A stretch of DNA of 10,684 nucleotides from Candidatus Beckwithbacteria bacterium (GCA_030699295.1 JAUYJQ010000053.1:1-10684); one strand, 5' to 3'. Shown: positions 1-5,979, numbered from the stretch's first letter. A program made the numbers and translations. Notes: generated by a model not told the origin, from the sequence alone.

Positions 1-1
1 G

Positions 2-72
2 TGGACCTGGGGAGAGTCGAACTCCCGTTTCCGCAATGCGAATGCGGCGCACTACCACTGTGCTACAGGCCC
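2..72 (-). tRNA. tRNA-Ala (anticodon CGC)
   Basis: The minus strand folds into a complete cloverleaf. The acceptor stem GGGCCTG/CAGGTCC spans 72-66 and 9-3, the D arm is GCAC/GTGC, the anticodon stem CCGCA/TGCGG carries loop TTCGCAT, and the T arm GGGAG/CTCCC carries loop TTCGACT. With U33 in place the anticodon is CGC, which reads GCG. The G3:U70 pair, the identity element of alanine tRNAs, is present and the discriminator is A. Base 1 would be C74, so an encoded CCA may continue outside the window. The 5' end overlaps the last codons of obg: U8, A9 and G10 are the obg stop codon. No separate promoter is visible, so the tRNA is probably cut from the obg transcript. Confidence 0.96.
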
Positions 73-998
73 GTCAAAACCAATTGCATCATGCGTTTAA
101 GGGCGTCTAAATTCTTGTGAGCCACCGCGCTAATGGGAACAGCTTTTGGTTTAAATGGCGGCACTTTAGCCACCAGGTCAAGCTTGTTTAAGACAATTAT
201 TTCCGGTTTTTTGAGCAAATCTTGGGAGTATTGGCCCAACTCCTGCCGCACCTGCTCATAGTCGGCTTTGAGGGTTTTACTGGTCGCGTCTAAGAGGTGA
301 ACCAGCACTTGGCAGCGCTCAACGTGGCGTAAAAACTCGATACCTAAGCCTTTACCCTGGCTGGCGCCCTCGATCAAACCGGGAATATCGGCAAGCACCA
401 GGTTTTTTTTGCCAAGAGACAGCACGCCTAAGTTTGGTTCAAGCGTGGTAAATGGATAGGCGGCAATCTTGGGGCGAGCGTGTGTTAAAACTGACAGCAG
501 GGTGGACTTGCCGGCGTTGGGCAGGCCGATCAAGCCGATGTTGGCCAACAGCTTTAATTCCAAAGCTAACTCCTGGGACTGGCCCGGCCCGCCGGGTTCG
601 GCGGTTTTCGGGGTGGTGTTGGTTGGCGAACGAAACACCCAGTTGCCCCGGCCGCCGTTGCCGCCCTGAGCCACCAGATATCTTTCTCCCGGCTTGACCA
701 GGTCAATTTTGCCATTGACCACCGTCCCGGCCGGAACCTTAATAATTAAATCGGCTCCGTCGCCGCCGGTTCTTCTGCTCTTCCCGCCCATTTGGCCGGG
801 CTCGGCTGCAAACTTTTTTTGAAACTGGAAGTTTTTCAATGTATTTAAGTTCGGATCAACGGCTAAATAAACCGAGCCGCCCTTGCCGCCGTTGCCGCCG
901 TCCGGGCCGCCTTTTATGACAAACTTATCCTGGCGCCAGCCGACCTTGCCGGCTCCGCCTTTACCTGCCTGGACAAAGATACGGGCGTAATCAATCAT
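63..998 (-). CDS. obg: GTPase Obg/CgtA (ribosome-associated)
   Basis: Obg binds the large ribosomal subunit and couples GTP level to late 50S assembly. The 311-residue protein has the glycine-rich Obg fold (about 1-150, with KGGPDGGNGGKGG near 29-41) and then the G domain: G1 GLPNAGKS (158-165), switch I YPFTT (181-185), G3 DIPG (204-207), G4 NKLD (271-274), G5 SAV (290-292). It stops soon after the G domain, so the C-terminal OCT domain of Bacillus Obg is missing. The start chosen is MIDYARIF at 996-998, which matches the family start; an in-frame ATG five codons upstream precedes the -10 box and would not be transcribed. The stop TAG lies within the downstream tRNA-Ala gene. Function is certain from the motifs; the leaderless start is inference. 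Confidence 0.95.
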   Translation of the reverse strand: MIDYARIFVQAGKGGAGKVGWRQDKFVIKGGPDGGNGGKGGSVYLAVDPNLNTLKNFQFQKKFAAEPGQMGGKSRRTGGDGADLIIKVPAGTVVNGKIDLVKPGERYLVAQGGNGGRGNWVFRSPTNTTPKTAEPGGPGQSQELALELKLLANIGLIGLPNAGKSTLLSVLTHARPKIAAYPFTTLEPNLGVLSLGKKNLVLADIPGLIEGASQGKGLGIEFLRHVERCQVLVHLLDATSKTLKADYEQVRQELGQYSQDLLKKPEIIVLNKLDLVAKVPPFKPKAVPISAVAHKNLDALKRMMQLVLTGL

Positions 999-1003
999 AA
1001 CTG

Positions 1004-1012
1004 ATTGTAACA
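1004..1012 (-). promoter_or_regulatory. obg extended -10 promoter, predicted leaderless
   Basis: On the minus strand TG-T-TACAAT (-10 box at 1004-1009) lies 5 nt before the ATG of obg (996-998). A transcript starting 6-7 nt after the -10 box would begin at the start codon. No Shine-Dalgarno sequence precedes it and no -35 box is at the usual distance; that zone is taken by the 1023-1043 palindrome. Confidence 0.5.
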
Positions 1013-1017
1013 TGTAC

Positions 1018-1047
1018 TTGACTGGAAGGATCGGATCCTTCCATAAT
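1018..1047 (+). promoter_or_regulatory. RAYT promoter with palindrome as spacer
   Basis: TTGACT (1018-1023, 5/6 to consensus) and CATAAT (1042-1047, 5/6) are 18 bp apart, and the spacer is the 19-bp palindrome 1024-1042. The ATG of the transposase follows the -10 box after 5 nt, so the mRNA would be leaderless. A protein that binds the palindrome would cover both promoter boxes. Confidence 0.5.
1023..1043. repeat. REP-like palindrome, copy 1 (intergenic)
   Basis: GGAAGGATCGGATCCTTCC at 1024-1042 has 9-bp arms about a central G, and the flanking T/A extends the arms to 10 bp. It lies between the divergent obg and RAYT starts. The same 19-mer recurs at 1508, 1700 and (reverse orientation) 3363. 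Confidence 0.93.
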
Positions 1048-1052
1048 TGGAT

Positions 1053-1724
1053 ATGGCCGATCGATACCTACGCCGCAACTTCAAACCAAAAACCTATCAT
1101 CATATTTTTAACCGCGGCTGTTTCAAGCAAAAAATTTACAGAAAGAAAAAAGATTACGAGGTTTTTATTGATATTCTGAAATATTATTTACACTACCCCG
1201 CTTTATCCCCGCTCTCAAAACTATCTGCGACTAAACTCAAAGGGGTTAAGCAACCAGCTCTACCCTATCAACTACTAGCCTATTGCCTAATGCCTAACCA
1301 TTTTCATTTACTTCTTAAACAAGTCGAGGCCGCGCCTACCTTGTCTGATTTTCTGAAAAAAATCAGTATTACTTACGCCATGTATTTTCAGCACCAATAC
1401 CATCACTCTGGGGCGCTGTTCCAGGGAAAGTTTAAGAGTGCTCAGGTTTATCCCGATGAAGGCCTGCTTTACGTCTCCAAATATATCCATTTAAATCCCA
1501 AGGAATTGGAAGGATCGGATCCTTCCGATTATCCCTATTCTTCACTCAGGGATTATTTTAATGGCACCAGTAAAGATTGGTTGCACCCGGAAATTATTTT
1601 CCAGCTCTACTTTCCCAAAGCTTCCCGCCCCCAACTGCAATACCGGAATTATGTACAGATACCGTCTAACCCGGAAAAAGAAACAATCTTGAGGAAAATG
1701 GAAGGATCGGATCCTTCCGATTAG
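1053..1724 (+). CDS. REP-associated tyrosine transposase (Y1 Tnp / IS200-like family)
   Basis: A single-strand HUH-type transposase domain of 223 aa. RAYTs act on short palindromic (REP) sequences and are usually single-copy genes. The HUH motif is PNHFH (81-85), followed by the family segment LFQGKFKS (123-130) and YVSKYIHLNP (140-149); Tyr140 or Tyr144 is the likely nucleophile. After HLNP the family normally continues with a few variable residues and 'DYPxSS'; here those residues are EGSDPS, encoded by a palindrome copy (1508-1526). The last residues, EGSDPSD, are another copy. The ATG at 1053 is preferred over TTG at 1047 because the latter falls in the -10 box. It is the only plus-strand protein gene in the window and ends one base before the convergent peptidase stop. 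Host targeting is inferred from the matching palindromes around it. Confidence 0.9.
   Translation: MADRYLRRNFKPKTYHHIFNRGCFKQKIYRKKKDYEVFIDILKYYLHYPALSPLSKLSATKLKGVKQPALPYQLLAYCLMPNHFHLLLKQVEAAPTLSDFLKKISITYAMYFQHQYHHSGALFQGKFKSAQVYPDEGLLYVSKYIHLNPKELEGSDPSDYPYSSLRDYFNGTSKDWLHPEIIFQLYFPKASRPQLQYRNYVQIPSNPEKETILRKMEGSDPSD
1508..1526 (+). repeat. REP-like palindrome, copy 2 (inside RAYT gene)
   Basis: An exact 19-bp copy in frame with the transposase, encoding EGSDPS (residues 153-158) just after the HLNP motif. It is read with the central G on the coding strand. Confidence 0.93.
1700..1718 (+). repeat. REP-like palindrome, copy 3 (3' end of RAYT gene)
   Basis: An exact 19-bp copy encoding the transposase C-terminus (M-EGSDPS-D, then TAG at 1722-1724). 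With copy 1 it brackets the RAYT gene in direct orientation, 676 bp apart start to start. It may also act as a hairpin between the two convergent genes. Confidence 0.93.
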
Positions 1725-1725
1725 G

Positions 1726-2823
1726 CTATTGTAAAAACGGGAGGGGGTCGAGGAGTTCACCGCCGCGGCGGATTTCAAAGTGCAGGTGCGGCCCGGAGGA
1801 ACGGCCGGTCGAGCCGACGTAACCGATGACGTCGCCCCGGTTGACCGTCTGGCCGACTGAAACAGAGATACTGCTCATATGAGCATACAAAGTTTCCATA
1901 CCGTTGCCGTGGCTCAACGTCACCCGGTTGCCGTAACCGTTGCCATCAGGCCAGCCGGCGACGGTAACCGTGCCGGCATCGGCCGCCAGAATCGGCGGCT
2001 GGGCTTTGTTGGCAATATCCAAAGCCCGGTGGTACCAGACATAACGCTGGGAAATAGAACCGGAAACAGGCCAGATAAACTGGCCGGTGGCCGAAACCGA
2101 ACCGGCATTGGGTGTAACTTGAGCCACATAACGCTTCGGATCCCACAGGACTTCGGCCGGCTTGACGCCGTCGGGCACGACCAGAGTTTGGCCGGCGGCC
2201 AGCGCGAAAGTTTCGTCGTCACCGTAAGTGTTAAACGGCCAGTTGATGATCTGCTGGGGGTCGACGTCGTACTTTTTGGCCACCGAGTGGACCGTCTCTC
2301 CCCGCTTGACCTTGTGGACCATACCGGTCACCGGCGGCACTTCCAGCTTATCCCCGGGCTTGATGGCGTCAATTGACTTTAAGTCATTTTGCCAGCGAAT
2401 GGTATCGATAGAAACGTCGAACTTTTTGGCAATCGAGGACACCGTGTCCCCGACCTCAACAATGTAAGTCACCAGGCCATCGCGGGGTTTGACTGAAACC
2501 GAAGTCATAGTGTCATAAGTGATGGCCCCGCCGGTACCTAAAACCTCGCCCTCAGTTTGACCGGAAACGGCTTTGGATAAAAACGGGGTGAGCATTAAAC
2601 CGATCAAGAACAAACCGATCATACCGGTGTGTAAAAACGGCCGGGTGTAGCGGCCGCGCTTGGTCACTAAACCATCTACCACCACGTCTTTACCGGCTTC
2701 AAAATCTGAAATAAAGTCTAAAAATCGGTTGACAAAATATTGCTGTAAAAAGCGGCAGTAGGTTTTAAGATCCAGCCACCAGCGAATCACCGGGTTGAGG
2801 CGCAAGCGCTTAAAAATGGTCAT
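1726..2823 (-). CDS. LysM-domain M23 family peptidase (cell-wall endopeptidase)
   Basis: A predicted membrane-anchored zinc endopeptidase that cuts peptidoglycan cross-bridges, 365 aa. A basic cytoplasmic N-terminus is followed by a transmembrane helix (about 63-84), two LysM modules (about 119-163 and 169-217) that bind glycan, and a C-terminal LytM/M23 domain (about 250-365). The zinc ligands are visible: H265-xxx-D269 in WYHRALDIA, and the HLH motif at 346-348; the family's conserved His is H315 in LYAHMS. The domain looks complete and active. Its ATG overlaps the sortase stop in an ATGA (2820-2823), so translation is likely coupled. Third gene of the substrate-sortase-peptidase operon; a wall-remodelling role beside protein anchoring is inferred. 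The stop is one base from the convergent RAYT stop. Confidence 0.93.
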   Translation of the reverse strand: MTIFKRLRLNPVIRWWLDLKTYCRFLQQYFVNRFLDFISDFEAGKDVVVDGLVTKRGRYTRPFLHTGMIGLFLIGLMLTPFLSKAVSGQTEGEVLGTGGAITYDTMTSVSVKPRDGLVTYIVEVGDTVSSIAKKFDVSIDTIRWQNDLKSIDAIKPGDKLEVPPVTGMVHKVKRGETVHSVAKKYDVDPQQIINWPFNTYGDDETFALAAGQTLVVPDGVKPAEVLWDPKRYVAQVTPNAGSVSATGQFIWPVSGSISQRYVWYHRALDIANKAQPPILAADAGTVTVAGWPDGNGYGNRVTLSHGNGMETLYAHMSSISVSVGQTVNRGDVIGYVGSTGRSSGPHLHFEIRRGGELLDPLPFLQ

Positions 2824-3515
2824 GTGGCCTCCGGCTCGGCCACTACCAACAGGCGCTTCCAGGTGGTGCCCGGCGGCCAGCAGGTCTGCAACACCAAACG
2901 CCGGGGAGAAGACACATCGGTAATATCGGACAGATCATCGGGGTTGACTACTTTTTTGTATTTAACCCGATAGCGGTAGTCTTTACCCTGATAGTAAACG
3001 ATGACCAGGTCGTCGGCTTCCAGTTTTCTTAACAAATAGAATACGGCGTTGAAGCGGGCCACGTTAAAATTTGAGTCAGTCGAGTGGCCGAAGATATAAA
3101 CCACGCCGTCTTCGTTGGGAACAGCCGATCCGGCGGCGTGAGCCACTCCGCCCTCTTGACGCAAAACCTCCTGATAAATTTCCGGGTTGGCCGGGTTTAC
3201 GTCTTGGGAAACGGCCACGTTAGCTAAAATCTTGGGGATGACCACGCCAAACTCGGTGGATAGCGGAGCGATCAGGATCTCGGCACCGTCGCTAATTTGG
3301 CTAAACCCCTGGTTGACCGAGTAAAACAAACTGCCAAAGCCGGAGATCGGAGCGGCCAAAATGGAAGGATCCGATCCTTCCATTTTGATCTGTTGGGGGC
3401 GGAATTGGTAGCCGGCTTCCAGCCAGAGACTGGGGCCGAAAATCCAGACCAGGGCGGCCAGAGCGCCGACCAGGGCGCCGTTGAGAGCGCGGTGAATAAT
3501 ACCTCGCCTAGACAT
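2820..3515 (-). CDS. Sortase family transpeptidase
   Basis: Sortases cut a C-terminal sorting motif outside the membrane and join the protein to a surface amine. This 231-aa protein has an N-terminal membrane anchor (about 9-34) and a C-terminal sortase domain. Catalytic residues are visible: His144 in YIFGHSTDS, Cys212 in LVLQTCWPPG, Arg221 in WKRLLV. Residues 45-51 (MEGSDPS) in the linker after the anchor come from a palindromic repeat and do not look like sortase sequence. The start at 3513-3515 has AAAGG about 9 nt upstream and overlaps the substrate gene by 8 bp, while the stop overlaps the M23 gene by 4 bp. The neighbouring QPETG protein is the evident substrate. Sortase class was not assigned. 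Confidence 0.93.
   Translation of the reverse strand: MSRRGIIHRALNGALVGALAALVWIFGPSLWLEAGYQFRPQQIKMEGSDPSILAAPISGFGSLFYSVNQGFSQISDGAEILIAPLSTEFGVVIPKILANVAVSQDVNPANPEIYQEVLRQEGGVAHAAGSAVPNEDGVVYIFGHSTDSNFNVARFNAVFYLLRKLEADDLVIVYYQGKDYRYRVKYKKVVNPDDLSDITDVSSPRRLVLQTCWPPGTTWKRLLVVAEPEAT
3357..3387 (-). repeat. REP-like palindrome, copy 4 (inside sortase gene)
   Basis: The 19-bp core (3363-3381) is present in reverse orientation, so it is read with central G on the sortase coding strand and encodes EGSDPS. Flanking CAAAAT/ATTTTG extends the perfect arms to 15 bp each, making this the longest copy. It sits in the linker between membrane anchor and catalytic domain. Confidence 0.93.
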
Positions 3516-4263
3516 GAGGAATAACCTTTATAATTTTTATAACGGTTATAAGGGTTATAAGGGAAAGAAGGGCCAGCGTCAGCCAGGTAGGCGTGCCGGT
3601 CTCCGGCTGGGTGGGCATCGGGCCGGGGCTGGGTGAAGGTGAAGGCGAGGCTGAAGGATCGGGAGATGGCGAAGGCGACGGGCTGGCCCCGGGAGACGGA
3701 CTCGGGCTGGGCGACGGCGACGGTGATGGCGAGGCCACCGCGCTGGCCGGCTGGGTAATCACGATTTCAAAATCGTCATAGGGGTCGGTGTCGGACTCAT
3801 TGTCCTGCCAACACTGGATGGAAATTATCGCCTCTCCGGCGGCCGCGGCCTGCTCCTCCACACCGTCAGTGGCATCTTCACAATACCGGGTGTTGGGAGC
3901 AGTTTCCGGCAACCAACCGTACGGCTTGAAATCACAATACTTATTGACGCAGACTGTTAAATTAACCGTTTCGCCCGATTTGACTGAAAATGTCGTGGTG
4001 GCATTTTGGTTCGGATTGGTTTGATAGTCATAGACTTGATTATTGTATATAAATCTAAAAGCCAAGTAGGCACCGCCGATATTGTAAACTTTTAAAGCAC
4101 CCTCTTTGGTAAAGCCGGTCAAATTAAAAGGATTAGTAGTTACTCCGGCTGTAACCTCGGCAATTTGCGGTTCCCGCCGGTTGAGGCTGACCTGGTACGT
4201 CCACACCGAAACCGCGAAAACGGCAACTAACAGCGCCCCGGAGAAAACCCAACGGCTCTTCAT
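3508..4263 (-). CDS. Sortase-anchored surface protein with QPETG sorting signal
   Basis: A secreted protein of unknown fold, 251 aa. A hydrophobic signal segment (about 6-22) leads to an ectodomain (about 30-172) with four cysteines (105, 110, 128, 151) that could form two disulfides. A Pro-Ser low-complexity linker (about 178-215) follows, typical of a wall-spanning stalk. The C-terminus is a sorting signal: QPETG (219-223), a hydrophobic helix (about 226-241), and a short tail with lysines. The motif differs from LPxTG at its first residue. The cognate sortase is the next gene, overlapping by 8 bp. The start at 4261-4263 lies 6 nt after a TATAAT box, so the mRNA is probably leaderless. An adhesin or attachment role is only inferred. 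Confidence 0.87.
   Translation of the reverse strand: MKSRWVFSGALLVAVFAVSVWTYQVSLNRREPQIAEVTAGVTTNPFNLTGFTKEGALKVYNIGGAYLAFRFIYNNQVYDYQTNPNQNATTTFSVKSGETVNLTVCVNKYCDFKPYGWLPETAPNTRYCEDATDGVEEQAAAAGEAIISIQCWQDNESDTDPYDDFEIVITQPASAVASPSPSPSPSPSPSPGASPSPSPSPDPSASPSPSPSPGPMPTQPETGTPTWLTLALLSLITLITVIKIIKVIPHV
3521..3563 (-). repeat. 9-bp degenerate tandem repeat with TTATAA core
   Basis: On the minus strand the units CCTTATAAC, CCTTATAAC, CGTTATAAA, AATTATAAA run head to tail, followed by a partial GGTTATTCC. They encode LIT-LIT-VIK-IIK-VIP in the membrane anchor and charged tail of the sortase substrate, and lie just before the sortase start. Confidence 0.75.
3619..3732 (-). repeat. Pro-Ser codon repeat (stalk of surface protein)
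   Basis: A run of alternating Ser and Pro codons, broken by Gly, Ala and Asp, codes the stalk of the surface protein. Repeated hexamers of this type change length easily by slippage. The strand opposite shows a long open frame here only because the repeat lacks stops. Confidence 0.85.
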
Positions 4264-4269
4264 ATAACA

Positions 4270-4278
4270 ATTATAACA
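4270..4278 (-). promoter_or_regulatory. Surface-operon promoter, extended -10, predicted leaderless
   Basis: On the minus strand TG-T-TATAAT (perfect extended -10; box at 4270-4275) falls in the 16-bp gap after the rho stop. Six bases separate it from the ATG at 4263, so the +1 base is expected to be the A of the start codon. No Shine-Dalgarno sequence is present. Confidence 0.6.
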
Positions 4279-4279
4279 G

Positions 4280-5596
4280 TTATTTTCCCAAACTGGCCAA
4301 AAATTCTTTATTGTCTTTAGTTTTGGCGATGCGCTCGAGCATCACCGTGGTAGCTTCGTTTTCATCCAAGACATCAATCATCCGGCGCATGGTGACGACT
4401 TTTTCATACTCGCCGGCTTTAAACAGCAGCTGTTCCTGGCGGGTGCCGGAGCGGCGGATGTCGATGGCCGGGTAGACGCGGCGCTCGGCCAGTTTGCGGG
4501 ACAGGTGAAGTTCCATGTTGCCGGTGCCTTTAAACTCTTCGTAAATCAGCTCGTCCATGCGCGAACCGGTATCCACCAAAGCCGTGCCCAAAATGGTTAA
4601 ACTAGACCCATTCTCAAAGTTACGGGCTGCCCCGAAAAAGCGTTTGGGCGGATACAGGGCCACCGGGTCAAAACCGCCGGACAGCGTCCGACCCGAAGTC
4701 GGGATGGCCAGGTTGTAAGCCCGGGCCAGACGGGTAATTGAATCGAGTAAAATGACCACGTCTTTGCCTGACTCAACCAGGCGCTTGGCCCGCTCCAGGG
4801 CCAGTTCGGCCACTTGGGTTTGGCGCAGGGCGGCTTCGTCGAAATTGCTGGCGGCGACTTCGCCTTTGACGTGCTTACGAATATCAGTCACCTCTTCCGG
4901 GCGCTCGCCGACTAAAACCGCCATTAAGACCACGTCGGGGTAGTTGGCGGCAATGCCTTCGGCAATTTCTTTTAAAACCGTGGTCTTGCCGGCTTTGGGC
5001 GGCGAAACGATCAGGCCTCTTTGGCCCTTGCCGACCGGGGCGACCAGGTCAATCACCCGGGTGAGTAACTTCTTTTTGTCGGTTTCCAGGGTCAATCTTT
5101 CGTCGGGAAAGATCGGGATCAGCTGGTCAAACTGCGGCCGTTTAACCCCGTCGGCAAAGACGGTGCCGTTGACTTTTTCAACCTTTAATAACCCCCAGTA
5201 ACGCTCGTTTTCCTTGGGGCCCCGGGCCGGGCCGGTGACTACGTCGCCGGGGCGTAAATTAAAGCGTTTGATCTGGGAAGAGGAAATGTAAATGTCTTTG
5301 CCGCCGGGGGAAAAATCGGCCCGCAAGACGCCGTGCTGATCGCCGGACATTTCCAGCATGCCGGTGACTTCTTCAGTGGGCAAATCGGCATCGGGAATGA
5401 CCCGGTTATCGACATAACCGTTAAAGGGCCGTTGCTGCTGGGCCGGCCTGCCGCCGCTATAGCTCTGGCGGGCACGGTAAGGTTTGCGATACGCCGGCCG
5501 GTTGACCATCACCCGGCCGCCATAACTCGGCCTGGGCGGCATAATCAAATCATCAACTGAGGGTTCCATTGAACCAGAAGTTTTTTTAACTACCAT
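4280..5596 (-). CDS. rho: Transcription termination factor Rho
   Basis: Hexameric RNA-dependent ATPase that pulls RNA from stalled RNA polymerase; 438 aa from the chosen start. A basic, Arg/Gln/Tyr-rich tail (about 25-60) precedes the cold-shock RNA-binding domain (about 75-150). The RecA-like motor has P-loop PPKAGKTT (199-206), Walker B VVILLDS (280-286), Q-loop RTLSGG (303-308) and GSRMDE (344-349). All are intact. ATG at 5594-5596 is chosen because the open frame upstream runs into the -10 region of a good promoter; an ATG at 5567-5569 is an alternative. There is no clear Shine-Dalgarno sequence, and the leader is about 42 nt. The basic tail may give extra RNA contact (inference). Confidence 0.96.
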   Translation of the reverse strand: MVVKKTSGSMEPSVDDLIMPPRPSYGGRVMVNRPAYRKPYRARQSYSGGRPAQQQRPFNGYVDNRVIPDADLPTEEVTGMLEMSGDQHGVLRADFSPGGKDIYISSSQIKRFNLRPGDVVTGPARGPKENERYWGLLKVEKVNGTVFADGVKRPQFDQLIPIFPDERLTLETDKKKLLTRVIDLVAPVGKGQRGLIVSPPKAGKTTVLKEIAEGIAANYPDVVLMAVLVGERPEEVTDIRKHVKGEVAASNFDEAALRQTQVAELALERAKRLVESGKDVVILLDSITRLARAYNLAIPTSGRTLSGGFDPVALYPPKRFFGAARNFENGSSLTILGTALVDTGSRMDELIYEEFKGTGNMELHLSRKLAERRVYPAIDIRRSGTRQEQLLFKAGEYEKVVTMRRMIDVLDENEATTVMLERIAKTKDNKEFLASLGK

Positions 5597-5644
5597 AAAA
5601 ATAAAACTTGCACTTCGTTTTGGGGAAATCCAAACTACACTGTT

Positions 5645-5672
5645 AGTATAGCAAAGCATTAGATGTTGTCAA
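5645..5672 (-). promoter_or_regulatory. rho sigma70-type promoter
   Basis: On the minus strand TTGACA (5667-5672) and TATACT (5645-5650) are separated by 16 bp. This is the best consensus promoter in the window. Predicted transcription start is near 5638. Confidence 0.75.
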
Positions 5673-5676
5673 GCTC

Positions 5677-5715
5677 AAAAGGAGGATGATAGGCCTGCCC
5701 AACTTATCATCCTCC
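5677..5715 (-). terminator. Rho-independent terminator after radA
   Basis: Perfect 11-bp arms GGAGGATGATA (5681-5691) and TATCATCCTCC (5705-5715) enclose a 13-nt loop. On the minus strand the stem is followed by TTTT (5680-5677). It sits immediately upstream of the rho promoter and would insulate rho from the radA operon. Confidence 0.65.
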
Positions 5716-5734
5716 ATTTCAGCCCCCGATAGAC

Positions 5735-5765
5735 TTGACAAACAATCGGGCAAATGTTATTTAAT
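5735..5765 (+). promoter_or_regulatory. Candidate small-RNA promoter
   Basis: Perfect TTGACA (5735-5740) with TTTAAT (5760-5765) at a long 19-bp spacing; TATTTA at 17 bp is a weaker option. The -35 box lies in the loop of a CCCGAT/ATCGGG inverted repeat (5725-5730, 5745-5750). Start is predicted near G5771. Confidence 0.35.
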
Positions 5766-5770
5766 TTGCA

Positions 5771-5856
5771 GGATGACTTAATCTGTCCAAGTCTCCTAAT
5801 CTTAAAAGAGCATTGCTATTCGAGCTTAATACTGCGGTAGTGATGCTCTTTTCTTT
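5771..5856 (+). ncRNA. Candidate small structured RNA between rho and radA
   Basis: About 85 nt with two hairpins and no open frame of note. Hairpin 1 (5771-5796) pairs GGA.GACTT with AAGTC.TCC around a 9-nt loop. Hairpin 2 pairs 5804-5820 with 5836-5852: ten Watson-Crick pairs, then a stretch with four G-U pairs. Those G-U pairs become A-C mismatches on the minus strand, so this stem favours plus-strand transcription. It is followed by TTTTCTTT. I do not recognise it as 6S, tmRNA, RNase P or SRP RNA. It lies divergent to rho and would be antisense to any radA read-through. Existence is inferred from promoter, folds and terminator only. Confidence 0.4.
5804..5856 (+). terminator. Terminator-like hairpin with T-tract
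   Basis: A 17-bp stem (arms 5804-5820 and 5836-5852, 15-nt loop) ends in TTTTCTTT. On the minus strand the outer ten pairs also form and are followed by TTTT, so it might act in both directions, as a weaker stem for radA. Confidence 0.5.
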
Positions 5857-5979
5857 AGCCCGATTTTCCCATTGAATGCAGTCTTTGTCAAGCCTATAAC
5901 TTTATTAATCGAAAAATCTCTATGCCCTGTAATAATACTTATCAAGTATTAACTGAGGAAAACTCTTATCTATCCCCGC
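5857..5979. other. Remainder of the rho-radA intergenic region
   Basis: AT-rich sequence with no supported gene. A minus-strand TTGACA (5886-5891) has only a weak GAAAAT at 17 bp, so I do not call a promoter from it. A short inverted repeat, AATACTT/AAGTATT around 5933-5950, is too small to interpret. Confidence 0.4.

Noticed and set aside
118..1000. Plus-strand open frames opposite obg
   Set aside because: They lie within the obg coding strand's shadow, with no family motifs and no start signals.
2378..2390. TGACTT-T-AAGTCA palindrome in the first LysM module
   Set aside because: It is short, encodes ordinary LysM residues (DLKS), and has no second copy.
3593..3781. Plus-strand Gly/Glu/Asp-rich frame opposite the Pro-Ser stalk
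   Set aside because: It is the antisense of a low-complexity repeat; open only because of base composition.
3902..3913. Second LPxT-like motif (LPETA, residues 118-122) in the surface protein
   Set aside because: It lies inside the ectodomain with no hydrophobic helix or basic tail after it; QPETG at 219 has both.
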